A DNA stretch of 41,441 nucleotides from JAAYDI01 sp052034005 (GTDB lineage Bacteria; Planctomycetota; Planctomycetia; Pirellulales; Pirellulaceae), in the NCBI GenBank assembly GCA_052034005.1, contig JBPOJB010000054.1:1-41441 (forward strand), given 5' to 3'. The position numbers and the translations under genes are program-made. Every line of letters starts with the position of its first letter. Within the stretch, counting starts at the first letter, position 1. The notes under the pieces are model-generated. The model saw nothing but the letters and a program-made list of their open reading frames with translations. It was not told the DNA's origin and made no database searches. Positions 1 through 8,478 of the stretch are shown here, piece after piece.

Positions 1-44
1 TCCCGCCACAACTGCTCCCTCTCCTTGCTGATCTTTCGAGCCAT
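1..44 (-). CDS. Start of a mobile-element protein, IS66 TnpA-like (partial)
   Basis: Only the first 14 codons are inside the window; the gene runs off the left edge. The ATG is at 44-42 on the minus strand and is preceded by a clear Shine-Dalgarno, AGGGAG, seven bases upstream. The peptide begins MARKISKEREQLWR. This lysine/arginine-rich opening with the KEREQLWR pattern resembles the N-terminus of IS66-family TnpA accessory proteins, which usually continue into a helix-turn-helix. That identification rests on very few residues and is tentative. The Shine-Dalgarno lies in the arm of an inverted repeat (52-97), an arrangement common at transposase genes, which supports a mobile-element origin. 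Confidence 0.35.
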   Translation of the reverse strand, partial: MARKISKEREQLWR

Positions 45-51
45 TCTCAAT

Positions 52-97
52 CTCCCTGGTAGGTGAAAGGACAAACACCCTACCTTACCACTGGGAG
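52..97 (-). promoter_or_regulatory. Inverted repeat sequestering the Shine-Dalgarno of the left-edge gene
   Basis: On the minus-strand transcript, CTCCC-AG-TGGTA (97-86) can pair with TACCA-GGGAG (61-52), giving ten base pairs with a two-base bulge. The GGGAG arm is the Shine-Dalgarno of the gene starting at 44. A transcript entering from upstream would fold the ribosome-binding site into the stem. An alternative inner pairing GGTAGG/CCTACC (84-79 with 63-58) is also possible. No promoter was recognised between the arms. Confidence 0.5.
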
Positions 98-422
98 CAA
101 GACGCCCCGGATGCAACGCTCACGCACAACGTCCTGCGTGGCGCCTGCGTCGGCGAAGTACCGCCCCACGGCCGAGGTCAACGCCGGAGTTGCGCCGCCT
201 AACAAACCCAACATCCGTTCCAGCTATGCCGATACGTTCAAGAAAACGTATGCGCAATTCCCAGACCCGATGAATCGGGTCACTACGAACAACTGACACC
301 CCGGGCGCAGGCGCGCCATTCGAGGGCAAGGGACAGGTCGCCGCGCTTGTCACGCGCGCACACCTGACTGTCCTACAGGTCCGCGCACCACTCCCGCACG
401 TTCCCGCTCGTCTGGTGATGGC
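98..422. other. Intergenic stretch without a recognisable gene
   Basis: All six frames hold only short, low-quality reading frames. The one structured element is an inverted repeat at 264-281, GACCCGAT-GA-ATCGGGTC, which could form a hairpin downstream of the GH99-like gene that ends at 423 on the minus strand. It has no T-tract, so terminator function is uncertain. I see no promoter or tRNA-like fold. Confidence 0.4.
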
Positions 423-1526
423 TCAGCGGGCCGACGGGCCAAACAGGTCCCGGATCACCTCGAGTTTCATGTACTGTTCGCCGTGCGTCGGCGCAAGGAT
501 GCCGCCTTCGCCGAACTCGTTCCAGCAGTAGATCGTCACGGCCGGCTGGATGGTGCCGGCCGAGCCGGGGAAGCCCAGGCGGCCTTGAGCCAGGTCGGCC
601 TTCAGCGCTTGGAGCGCAGCCGTCCACTGTTGTCGATCGGGCAGCAGAAAGCGCGGACGGGGGTCGCCCCAGGGGCGCGGGTTCCACCCGGCGCCGAGGT
701 ACGGCACGGAGGGGATGGCGTCCTCCGTGTGTGCCGCGCGCCACCGCGCCTGGAACTCGGCGAGCCTCTCAAACGGATAGTCCTGCTCGAGCGTGGGCAG
801 GTCCGGGACGTTCATGTATTCGTTGGTGTAGTCGAACACCTGCGTCAGCCAGTGTTCGGGCGCGATGCGGGCCGGGCCGACCGCGCCGCCGCCGATCAGC
901 AGCTCACCGAGCCCGGCGACGCGCGCGGCTTGACGCAGCTCCTCCAGGAACCGCTGTGCCTGCCCGATGTCGTTCCCACACTGGTTCAGGAAGAGGCCGG
1001 CGCCGTGGACCTTGAACACGCGCCGACCCTGGACCTGCAAGTAGGAAGGGTGCTGCATGCACTGCACCCAGAACTTCACGCATTCGTTCCACCGCGCCGG
1101 GTCCGTCACGCCGAACGGCGGATGGTTGCAGTACTCCACGACGAATTTCATTCGGTGGGCTTGCGGCGAATTCATGAACTGCGCGACCGCCACGTTGATC
1201 CGGTCGGTATCCCGGACTTGCTTGTCCGCCGCGTACCACAGGATCTGAAAGAAGTCGATCCCGTACTCGGCGGCCGCGGCAATCTCCCGGTCCATCGTCG
1301 CCTGCTCGTTGTACTGGCCCAGCAGCGGCACGCGCTCCGGGTACTTCGCCCGCCAGTCCTCTCCGTCCGGACCCTGCCACTTGTTGGGCGGGGCTTCCCA
1401 CCAGCCCGCGAAATAGTTGGCCCCCACCAGCACATCCTGCGGCGGCTCGCCGGCCCACGCCGATCCGCACGACCAGGCGAGCGCCAGTCCGATCCACCGC
1501 ACCACGGTCCACCCACGACGCGTCAT
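423..1526 (-). CDS. Secreted GH99/GH71-like glycan-active protein
   Basis: A 367-residue protein. The chosen ATG (1526) has AAAGGG six bases upstream; an ATG eight codons earlier has a poorly spaced site. The N-terminus MTRRGWTVVRW is followed by a hydrophobic stretch and an A-x-A cleavage region (SAWA), so it is exported. The mature part opens with VGANYFAGWW and continues with YNEQATMDREIAAAAEYGID and FFQILWY. This is the pattern of GH99-like/WbsX domains (TIM barrel; xenobiotic or host mannan endo-activity in characterised GH99). Near the C-terminus, ITIYCWNEFGEG-type residues (VTIYCWNEFGEGG) match the conserved N-E-x-x-E-G strand of this group. The exact substrate cannot be read from sequence. 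It is likely part of the glycan-degrading set in this region and is followed on the minus strand by no close partner. Confidence 0.7.
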   Translation of the reverse strand: MTRRGWTVVRWIGLALAWSCGSAWAGEPPQDVLVGANYFAGWWEAPPNKWQGPDGEDWRAKYPERVPLLGQYNEQATMDREIAAAAEYGIDFFQILWYAADKQVRDTDRINVAVAQFMNSPQAHRMKFVVEYCNHPPFGVTDPARWNECVKFWVQCMQHPSYLQVQGRRVFKVHGAGLFLNQCGNDIGQAQRFLEELRQAARVAGLGELLIGGGAVGPARIAPEHWLTQVFDYTNEYMNVPDLPTLEQDYPFERLAEFQARWRAAHTEDAIPSVPYLGAGWNPRPWGDPRPRFLLPDRQQWTAALQALKADLAQGRLGFPGSAGTIQPAVTIYCWNEFGEGGILAPTHGEQYMKLEVIRDLFGPSAR

Positions 1527-1631
1527 GTCCGGCCCTTTCACATGGAGCATCCTTCAAGGCGTTGTGCGGCCGCCGCCCGGGAGCGGGCGAGCCTGCTGGT
1601 ATAGTGACAGACACTCGTCATACGATGCGTC

Positions 1632-2711
1632 TCACCGCTTCACCCGCGCGAGACCCTTCCAGATGTCCCAGATCTGCTCTTCATCGGCCGGCTGGGCATA
1701 GTCGGTCAGGAGCGTGGCGGCCAGCGCGCCGCTGGCCCACGCGAACCGGACCCATGCCTTCGGCTCCCACCCCTTGAGGATCGCGTAGAGCAGGCCGCCC
1801 ACGAAACCGTCACCGCCGCCGATGCGGTCCAACACGTTGATCTCGCGCGGCTCCTCGATGTGCCAGTTGCCGTCCTCGAACAGGATCGCGCCCCACAGGT
1901 GGTTGTTGGCGTTGACCACTTCGCGCAAGGTCGTGGCGAAGACCGACACGCCCGGATAGGCCTGGCGCGCCCGGTGGATCATGGTTTGGAAACTGTCGAT
2001 CTTGTCGGCGAGGTTCCGGCCGCCTCCCTCCGGACCCTCGATGCCCAGGCACAGCTGGTAGTCCTCTTCGTTCCCCACCAGGATGTCGGCCGCGGCAGCG
2101 ATCTCGGTGAAGGTCTCGCACAACTCCGCTTCGCGGTCTATCCAGAACGACTTCCGATGGTTCAGGTCGAACGCGATGCGCGTGCCGTGTGCCTTGGCGG
2201 TCCGGGCGATCTCCCGGCACCAGGCGCCCGTTTCGGGCGACAAGGCGGCGATGAGACCCGACAGATGGACGATCTGTACGCCCTCGCGACCGAAGATCCG
2301 CGCCAAGTCGAAGTCCCCGGCGCTGAGCGTCCGGCCGACTTCTCCCGCGCGGTCGTTATGCACCACCGGCCCGCGCGGCCCATAGCCGCTGTCGGCGATA
2401 TTGAACTGGTGTCGATACCCCCACGGCCCGCCCTGCTCGACTTCCTTCCCTTCGTAATCCATGTGGCGGCTCGCCAGGTCATCCTTGATGAACCGTGCGA
2501 TCGGGCTGCCCTTGACGAAGGCGGTCAGGACCTTCACGCGCAGCCCGAGGTACGCGGCGACGCTGGCGACATTCGTCTCCGCGCTGGTTGCCTGCATCGT
2601 GAACGTGCGGCTGCAGTACACGGGTTGACGTACGGTCGGCGTGAGGCGCACTCCCATGCTGGTCGGAACGAGCAAGGCATAGGCACAGTCTGTCCGCAAT
2701 TCAAGGCTCAT
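1632..2711 (-). CDS. PfkB-family sugar kinase, probably 2-keto-3-deoxygluconate kinase
   Basis: A 359-residue cytoplasmic kinase. The ATG at 2711 follows GGGGAG with good spacing; a longer in-frame extension upstream has no ribosome site. The C-terminal signature RIGGGDGFVGGLLYAIL carries the PfkB catalytic Asp (GGGD). Ribokinase-fold residues such as FDLNHRKSFW and DILVGNEEDYQLCLG match the 2-dehydro-3-deoxygluconokinase branch, which uses N-H-R and N-E-E-D motifs. The reaction would be KDG + ATP to KDPG in uronate or pectin catabolism. The gene is divergent from the papain-GH172 fusion and lies near a GH28-like enzyme and a DapA-family lyase, which fits uronate use. Other PfkB sugar substrates (fructose, tagatose-6-P) remain possible. 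Confidence 0.75.
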   Translation of the reverse strand: MSLELRTDCAYALLVPTSMGVRLTPTVRQPVYCSRTFTMQATSAETNVASVAAYLGLRVKVLTAFVKGSPIARFIKDDLASRHMDYEGKEVEQGGPWGYRHQFNIADSGYGPRGPVVHNDRAGEVGRTLSAGDFDLARIFGREGVQIVHLSGLIAALSPETGAWCREIARTAKAHGTRIAFDLNHRKSFWIDREAELCETFTEIAAAADILVGNEEDYQLCLGIEGPEGGGRNLADKIDSFQTMIHRARQAYPGVSVFATTLREVVNANNHLWGAILFEDGNWHIEEPREINVLDRIGGGDGFVGGLLYAILKGWEPKAWVRFAWASGALAATLLTDYAQPADEEQIWDIWKGLARVKR

Positions 2712-2778
2712 GTCGATCTCCCCATTATTCCGTCGGCCGGTACTCCTCTCAGGTAACGGGATTCCCGGCCGGTTGTCA

Positions 2779-2797
2779 ACGTGGTTGTCTTCCACGT
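2779..2797. promoter_or_regulatory. Short inverted repeat in a divergent intergenic region
   Basis: ACGTGG and CCACGT are separated by seven bases in the 176-base gap between the divergent kinase (start 2711) and the papain-GH172 gene (start 2888). The position suits a repressor operator, but the arms are short and no regulator gene is adjacent. Confidence 0.25.
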
Positions 2798-2887
2798 CCG
2801 CGCACGGTAGTGTGGTGGATTCGATGTGAGCGTCCGGCTTCCTCGGAGCCGGCCGTACCCAGATGCTTCCACTGAGGAGAGCGCGTC

Positions 2888-5455
2888 GTGTCCACCAACC
2901 TGCATTGGCTGCCTGCCGCGGCCATCGCGGCCGCGCTGGCGACCGGGACAATCGATCGGGCCTGTCCCGCCCAGGATGTCCCGGCCGCCGCCGTCGCGGC
3001 GGGCGAGAGAATCCAGGGGGTCGATCTGAGAGGCGCCTTCGAGGCCCGCGGCTTGACCCCGCGCGTCCAAGGCCAGCGAGGGACGTGTTCTGTCTTCGTG
3101 ATCGCCGGCGCGATGGAGTATGCCATCGCCGGCAAGCAGGGCGGCGCGCCGAGGCTGAGCGTCGAGTTCCTGAACTGGGCCGCCAACAAGGCGACCCACC
3201 ATGCCGATGATGGCGGCTTCTTCTCGGACCTCTGGCGAGGTTTCACGGAGTATGGCGCCTGCTCGGAGGAAGCCATGCCGTACCAGGACCAGTTCGACCC
3301 GCAGGCCGAACCGGCCGGCGACGCGTTGGATCAGGCCAGGTCGCTGCAGGCGCTCGGCCTGCAACTGCACTGGATCAAGCCGTGGGACCCGAGCCGCGGA
3401 CTGACTGACGGGCAATTCGCGGAGATCAAGCAGACGCTGCAGCGGCGCTATCCCGTGTGCGGCGGCTTCCTGTGGCCCAAGCAGCCGCGCTGGGTGGACG
3501 GCGTGTTGCAGAGCTGTCCGCGGGACGCCGTGCGCGATGGGCACAGCGTGCTGCTGGTCGGCTTCCGCGACGATGCCGCGCAGCCGGGCGGCGGCCTGTT
3601 CCTGATCCGCAACACGTCGGGCCCGAGCCGCGACGGGCTGATGACGTACGAGTATGTGCGCACGTACATGAATGACGCGGCGTGGGTGGATATCGCGGGC
3701 GCGCCCGAAGCGGTGCCGCCCGGTGAGCCCGGATCTCCGGGGGAGTGCGCGGCCCAGTCGGTTGCGCCGTGGCCGTGCCAGGACGCGCTCGGCGCGCTGC
3801 TGGCGCCGCCCGTCGGCCGCAACCGGCGCGTGTCCAGTAACGAGCAGCCGAACTGGAACGACGCGAACCTGGACATGACGTGGCTCCAGCCGGGCCAGGT
3901 GTTGGAGATGCCGCTGCTGCAGGGCCCGGGCTACATCCATCACATGTGGCTGACCAGCCATTCCGGTTGGGCGAACGAACTCAATGCGCTGAGCATTCGC
4001 ATCTACTGGGACGGCCGTGAGGAACCGGGAGTGGAAGCGCCGCTGGGCGATTTCTTCGCGGTCGGGCAGGGCAAGCCGGCGCCGGTCGAGAGCGTGCCGG
4101 TCCAGGTGTCCCCGACCGGCGCGCTGACCTGTTACTGGCGGATGCCGTTCGCCGAATCCGCGCGGATCGTCATTGCCAACGACAACCCGGACCGTGGTGC
4201 GGGCCTGTACTGGCAGGTGGACTGGGTGCAGTTGGATCAGCTTCCGCCCGACACGCCGTATTTCCACGCTCAGTACCGGCAGGAGTATCCGGCCACGGCG
4301 GGGCGCGACTACTTGATCGCCGACCTCGCCGGGCGCGGAAAGTACGTGGGCACTGTGATGTCGATCACCCCGGCGCAGGACGGCTGGTTCGGTGAAGGGG
4401 ATGATTTCTTCTTCATTGACGGCGAAGCGGTGCCCAGCCTGCAGGGGACCGGCAGCGAAGACTACTTCAACGACGCCTGGGGCTTCCGGCCGCGCACGGG
4501 TCCGTGGTTCGGCCAGCCGCGCTGGCAGGGCGACCGCGCGGGTGACAGCGGCGTCTGTTACCGCTGGCATGTGCTGGACCCGGTCGGCTTCGCCCGATCG
4601 CTGCGCGTGACGATCGAGCACAAGGGGAACTACGACGACGACCTGGCCGGTTTCTACGTGGAGCGTCCGGAGTTCATCAGCAGCGTCGCGTTCTGGTACC
4701 AGACCGGCGTGCCCAAGCGGTTCGCGGAGCTGCCCTCCTGGCACGCGCGGCGCGTGCCCTGGCAGCATCGGCACCTGGTGCGCGCATTCCAGCAAGCCGA
4801 GACGACGGGCACCGCGACCGTCGCCGTGCAGACGCAAGGGTTCTTCGGCGCGCGGCCGCTGCTGGCGTGGCCCAACAGCGAAGTGGGGGCGCGTCTCACC
4901 CTGCCGTTTGCCGTGGAGGAGGACGGAGAGTATGCGCTGCGTTTGACGGCCCTGCAGGGCCCGCAGTACGGCCGCTATGACATCCTGATCGATGACGGCC
5001 GGGTGGCCGTGGCGGATCTGGCAGCCCCGGAAGAGAACGAACTGGACCTGCCGCTGGGCACGCTGACGTTGCAGAAAGGGCCCCACCAGCTGGCCTTCCA
5101 GGCCGTGAATGTGGCGGAGCGCGGCGAACCCGGCATCGCCAGGCCGCTGGCGGTCGAGATGCTGCGCATGCTCAAGCTGCCGCCGCCAGGTGGCCGCCAG
5201 GTCAAGACGCACAACGAGGCGCACTTCGTGCGGCTGGGCATCGGCCGCGCGCTGTACGCGTATCGGTTGGCGTACGGCCGGCTGCCCGATTCACTGGAGG
5301 CACTGGTCGAGACGGGCATTATGTCGGCGCGATACCTCCAGGACGAAAACGAGCGACCGCTCCGCTACTGGCGGGAGGGGGACTACATGTACGTCGAGAG
5401 CCCTGGGCCCAACGGCTGGAGACATCGCTGGCAAGGGCTCGACGCCCGCCGCTGA
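2888..5455 (+). CDS. Exported three-part fusion: papain-like (C1) domain, GH172/DUF2961 domain, pseudopilin-like C-terminus
   Basis: An 855-residue protein starting at GTG 2888, preceded by GAGGAGA. Residues 1-28 look like a signal peptide. Residues ~40-265 resemble a C1 cysteine-peptidase domain: Q61/Q63-R-G-T-C67 in place of QGxCGSCW, His219 in RDGHSVLLVG and Asn242 in LIRNTSG form the expected Cys-His-Asn triad. Residues ~295-640 are a DUF2961 domain, now glycoside hydrolase family GH172. It has GEGDDFFFIDGE (Glu503) and GTGSEDYFNDAWG (Glu524), a pair 21 residues apart, as I recall for the GH172 catalytic glutamates. A beta-rich region follows. The last ~80 residues (ALYAYRLAYGRLPDSLEAL, then YVESPGPNG) resemble the globular end of type II secretion G pseudopilins. 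The order peptidase-glycosidase-pilin-like is unusual. Substrate is unknown. Confidence 0.75.
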   Translation: MSTNLHWLPAAAIAAALATGTIDRACPAQDVPAAAVAAGERIQGVDLRGAFEARGLTPRVQGQRGTCSVFVIAGAMEYAIAGKQGGAPRLSVEFLNWAANKATHHADDGGFFSDLWRGFTEYGACSEEAMPYQDQFDPQAEPAGDALDQARSLQALGLQLHWIKPWDPSRGLTDGQFAEIKQTLQRRYPVCGGFLWPKQPRWVDGVLQSCPRDAVRDGHSVLLVGFRDDAAQPGGGLFLIRNTSGPSRDGLMTYEYVRTYMNDAAWVDIAGAPEAVPPGEPGSPGECAAQSVAPWPCQDALGALLAPPVGRNRRVSSNEQPNWNDANLDMTWLQPGQVLEMPLLQGPGYIHHMWLTSHSGWANELNALSIRIYWDGREEPGVEAPLGDFFAVGQGKPAPVESVPVQVSPTGALTCYWRMPFAESARIVIANDNPDRGAGLYWQVDWVQLDQLPPDTPYFHAQYRQEYPATAGRDYLIADLAGRGKYVGTVMSITPAQDGWFGEGDDFFFIDGEAVPSLQGTGSEDYFNDAWGFRPRTGPWFGQPRWQGDRAGDSGVCYRWHVLDPVGFARSLRVTIEHKGNYDDDLAGFYVERPEFISSVAFWYQTGVPKRFAELPSWHARRVPWQHRHLVRAFQQAETTGTATVAVQTQGFFGARPLLAWPNSEVGARLTLPFAVEEDGEYALRLTALQGPQYGRYDILIDDGRVAVADLAAPEENELDLPLGTLTLQKGPHQLAFQAVNVAERGEPGIARPLAVEMLRMLKLPPPGGRQVKTHNEAHFVRLGIGRALYAYRLAYGRLPDSLEALVETGIMSARYLQDENERPLRYWREGDYMYVESPGPNGWRHRWQGLDARR

Positions 5456-5577
5456 CGCGCCGATGGGCTTCCGGCCCGTCACGGGGGATAGGCCTGCCGC
5501 CTGCCAAGCGGTAAAACAGGTTCGGCACGCTCGCCTCCCAACCCACCATGGCCGCCCGCCAAGAAAGGTCACCCGCC

Positions 5578-5901
5578 ATGCTGATTGTCCATGTCCATGT
5601 CCAGGTCAAACCGGAATATGTGGAAGCGTTCCGGCTGGCGACGATCACCAACGCGCGTCACAGCGTGCAGGAGCCGGGCATCATCCGGTTCGACGTGATC
5701 CAGCAGCTTGACGATCCCACACGGTTCGTGCTGATCGAGATTTACCGCACTGAGCAGGACCCCAGCCGGCACAAGGAGACGGCGCACTATGCAGCGTGGC
5801 GTGACGCGGTGGCCGACATGATGGCCCAGCCGCGGTCCAGCGTGAAGTATGCGCACGTCTACCCCGAGCCGTCCTCTTGGGAGCGGATCGATGCGGTTTG
5901 A
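5578..5901 (+). CDS. Antibiotic-biosynthesis-monooxygenase (ABM) fold protein, LsrG-like
   Basis: A 107-residue protein from ATG 5578, with GAAAGG upstream; an ATG ten codons earlier is in frame but less well placed. The body matches the dimeric ferredoxin-like ABM fold. It has the LsrG-type core SVQEPGIIRFDVIQ, then RFVLIEIYRTEQD and H-K-E-T-AHY. In LsrG this fold acts on phospho-AI-2; related proteins are quinol monooxygenases or small-carbohydrate isomerases. The stop codon overlaps the start of the iron-type dehydrogenase by 11 bases (5891-5901), so the two are translationally coupled and probably act on one substrate. There are no other lsr genes beside it, and I do not assign an AI-2 role. 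Confidence 0.7.
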   Translation: MLIVHVHVQVKPEYVEAFRLATITNARHSVQEPGIIRFDVIQQLDDPTRFVLIEIYRTEQDPSRHKETAHYAAWRDAVADMMAQPRSSVKYAHVYPEPSSWERIDAV

Positions 5902-7045
5902 ATTCGCCACGGCGACGCGGATCGTGTTCGGCGCCGGGCGGCTCTCCGAGGCGCCTCCGGCGGCAGCCGCGTGGGGTACTCGCGTGCTGCTGGTCACCGC
6001 CGGCGCGGCGGACCTGGCGGCGCCGCTGCGCGCGGCGCTGGACGCGCGCCACGTGCCGGTCACCCTGTTGGCGGCGTCGGGCGAGCCGACGGTCGACAGT
6101 GTGGCACACGGCGTGCAGGCGGCGCGCGACGCGGGCTGTGACATGGTCATCGCGATCGGGGGCGGCAGTGCGCTGGACACCGGCAAGGCGATCGCCTTGC
6201 TGGTGACCAACAGCGGCCCGCCGCTGGACTACCTGGAAGTGGTCGGCCGGGGCAGGCCGATCACGCAGCCGTCGCTCCCGTGCATCACCATTCCGACCAC
6301 GGCGGGCACTGGCGCCGAGGTCACGCGGAACGCCGTGCTGGGCGCACCGGAGCACCGGGTGAAGGTGAGCCTGCGGAGCGCTTTGATGCTGCCCCGCCTG
6401 GCGATCGTCGACCCCGAGCTGACTTACTCGCTGCCTCCCCAGGTGACGGCCTCCACGGGGCTCGACGCGCTCACCCAGCTCATCGAACCCTACGTTTCTC
6501 ACGCCGCCAACCCGCTGACCGACGCGTTGTGCCGGGAGGGGCTGGGGCGTGCCGGGCGGTCGCTGCGCCGCGTGTATGCCTCGGGCCGGGATGTCGCGGG
6601 TCGCACGGACATGGCGATCGCCAGCCTGTTCGGCGGCCTGGCCCTGGCCAACGCCAAGCTCGGCGCCGTACACGGCCTGGCGGGCCCGCTGGGCGGCATG
6701 GTTCCGGTGCCTCACGGGGCAGCCTGTGCCGCGCTGCTGCCGCACGTGATGGCCGCCAACGTGTCGGCGCTCGCGCGCCGGCAGGGCGACCACCCCGCGT
6801 TGGCCCGCTACGATGAAGTCGCCCGGATCCTGACGGGCGACCCCCGGGCACGGGCGGCCGACGGTGTCCGGTGGGTCGCGGACCTGTGTCGCGACCTGCA
6901 CGTTCCCGCGCTGCGAACGTACGGGCTGGTCGAAGCGGATTTTCCCACGTTGATCGACAGCGCCTTGCGCGCCAGCAGCATGCAGGGCAATCCCGTTCCG
7001 CTCACGCCCCCTGAACTCCTGGAGATCCTGCAGCGCGCCTGGTAG
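5891..7045 (+). CDS. Iron-type (group III) alcohol dehydrogenase family protein
   Basis: A 384-residue NAD(P)-dependent dehydrogenase starting at ATG 5891 inside the end of the ABM gene, with TTGGGAG upstream. The nucleotide loop AIGGGSALDTGKA (residues 88-100) and PTTAGTGAEVT (135-145) are typical of Fe-ADH/maleylacetate-reductase enzymes. The metal ligands are Asp192 (TGLDALTQ), His261 (VHGLAGPLGG) and His275 (PHGAACAAL). The usual second ligand, the His in DALTHAIE, is Gln196 here. This Gln variant is, from memory, found in a subgroup of the family, so the enzyme need not be dead. Coupling to the LsrG-like gene suggests joint processing of a small carbonyl or carbohydrate product. The physiological substrate is unknown. 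Confidence 0.8.
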   Translation: MRFEFATATRIVFGAGRLSEAPPAAAAWGTRVLLVTAGAADLAAPLRAALDARHVPVTLLAASGEPTVDSVAHGVQAARDAGCDMVIAIGGGSALDTGKAIALLVTNSGPPLDYLEVVGRGRPITQPSLPCITIPTTAGTGAEVTRNAVLGAPEHRVKVSLRSALMLPRLAIVDPELTYSLPPQVTASTGLDALTQLIEPYVSHAANPLTDALCREGLGRAGRSLRRVYASGRDVAGRTDMAIASLFGGLALANAKLGAVHGLAGPLGGMVPVPHGAACAALLPHVMAANVSALARRQGDHPALARYDEVARILTGDPRARAADGVRWVADLCRDLHVPALRTYGLVEADFPTLIDSALRASSMQGNPVPLTPPELLEILQRAW

Positions 7046-7080
7046 TGGCACATTGACTCTCTCTGCAAAGGACCCTACCC

Positions 7081-8478
7081 ATGCGATACTTGCTGACGTT
7101 CATCGCGTGTCTTGCTGGGCTGCCCGCGCACGCGGCCGACGTGATCACCTACGCGGCGCCTGGCGAGGAGCTGCTGCAGCCGGCGCCTTACGAGGTCTGG
7201 GCCGGCGACCAGCGCGTTGACCTGTATGCCGCGCGCGCGCTCGACGCACCGTTTGCCGGGAAGCAGTGGGACTACGGCGGCACCTACTACTTCGCCAACT
7301 TCGACATGGCGGGGCCGGTCACGGTCCGCATCACTTCGCCGCGCTCCCTGCGCAACGTGGTCATTCGGCCGGAGTCGCTGGGCATCCAGCCGGTGGTGGC
7401 GGACGATCACACGCTGACGATCACGCTCGACCAGCCGCGGAAACTGAGCGTGGAGCCGGACGGGACGCGCGGGCCGTTGCTGCTGTTCGCCAACCCGCTC
7501 GAGGATTCGCCGCCGCAGGCCGGCGATGCGAACGTCGTCTACTTCGGGCCGGGCCTACACCACGCCGACACGATCGAGCTGCACAGCAACCAGACGCTGT
7601 ATCTGGCCGGCGGCGCAGTGGTCAAGGGGGAGGTGTTGGTCAGCGGCGAGCACATCCGCATCTGCGGACGGGGCGTCCTGGACGGTTCGGACTGGGAGTG
7701 GCGCACCGGCCCCGTGGGCAACCTGATCGCGATCCGTCAGAGCCAGGACGTGGAGGTCCGCGACATCACGCTGCGCGGCTCCCCGCACTGGACCATCGTG
7801 CCGGTCCACAGCCGGAACGTGACCATTCGGAACGTCAAGATCTGCAACTCGCGCGTGCAGAACGACGACGGGATCAACCCGTGCAACTCGCAGGATGTGC
7901 TGATCACGGACTGCTTCATACGCAGCGACGACGACTGCGTTGCGCTCAAAGGTCTCACGGACCGCGGCGCGAGCAGCAACGTCGAGCGGATCACGGTCGA
8001 GAACTCGACACTCTGGTGCGATCGAGCGCGGATCTTCCTGCTCGGGCACGAGAGCCGGGCGCCTTATATGCGAGCCATCACGATTCGGAATCTGGATATC
8101 ATCCACTTCACCATGACGGCGTTCCTGCTCGAGCCGGGCGAGGAGATGCGCCTGGAAGACGTGACGGTCGAGGATGTCCGCATCCACGGTGAAGGCCAGC
8201 AGTCGTTGATCCGCTTGCAGCCCGTGGTGAACCAGTACATGCGGACAAAGGTCCCCGGGCATGTGTCCAACGTCCGGTTCTCCAAGTGCGCCGTGACCGG
8301 TCGGGACGGTGCGTACCTGGTGCAGTTGCAGGGCGCCGATGCGCAGCACATGGTTCAGAATGTACGGTTCGAAGACGTCTCGATTCTCGGCACGCCGCTC
8401 GACGAGACCTCGCGTCACGTCCAGATCGGCCAGGCGGTCGAGGGCGTGCATTTTTCCGCGGAGAAGCAGGCTCAGTAG
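7081..8478 (+). CDS. Exported GH28-like right-handed beta-helix glycosidase
   Basis: A 465-residue protein with a signal peptide (MRYLLTFIACLAGLPAHA) and a good ribosome site (AAAGGA). Residues ~20-140 are a beta-sandwich-like N-terminal domain of the kind found before GH28/GH49 barrels. The rest is a parallel beta-helix with regular I-R-N-V / V-E-D-I repeats. The GH28 motifs are present in modified form: NDDG (261-264) for NTDG, SDDDC (282-286) for the paired catalytic Asp, and LLGHES for the G-H-G loop. The terminal RIK motif is not obvious. Likely a polygalacturonase-like or related exo-glycosidase feeding uronates to the kinase at 1632. It overlaps the convergent GH32 gene by seven bases. 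Confidence 0.75.
   Translation: MRYLLTFIACLAGLPAHAADVITYAAPGEELLQPAPYEVWAGDQRVDLYAARALDAPFAGKQWDYGGTYYFANFDMAGPVTVRITSPRSLRNVVIRPESLGIQPVVADDHTLTITLDQPRKLSVEPDGTRGPLLLFANPLEDSPPQAGDANVVYFGPGLHHADTIELHSNQTLYLAGGAVVKGEVLVSGEHIRICGRGVLDGSDWEWRTGPVGNLIAIRQSQDVEVRDITLRGSPHWTIVPVHSRNVTIRNVKICNSRVQNDDGINPCNSQDVLITDCFIRSDDDCVALKGLTDRGASSNVERITVENSTLWCDRARIFLLGHESRAPYMRAITIRNLDIIHFTMTAFLLEPGEEMRLEDVTVEDVRIHGEGQQSLIRLQPVVNQYMRTKVPGHVSNVRFSKCAVTGRDGAYLVQLQGADAQHMVQNVRFEDVSILGTPLDETSRHVQIGQAVEGVHFSAEKQAQ

Noticed and set aside
197..205. GCCTAACAA resembling the start of an integron attC site
   Set aside because: No matching GTTRRRY partner and no attC-like inverted structure within 150 bases; no integrase or cassette gene.
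2708..5224. An 838-residue open frame on the minus strand opposite the papain-GH172 gene
   Set aside because: It is an antisense shadow caused by GC-rich codon bias; its product is low-complexity Arg/Ala/Gly/Pro and matches no family, while the plus strand has clear domains.
5583..5604. Short GTCCAT tandem repeat at the start of the LsrG-like gene
   Set aside because: It encodes the alternating His-Val of the first beta strand and is explained by the protein.
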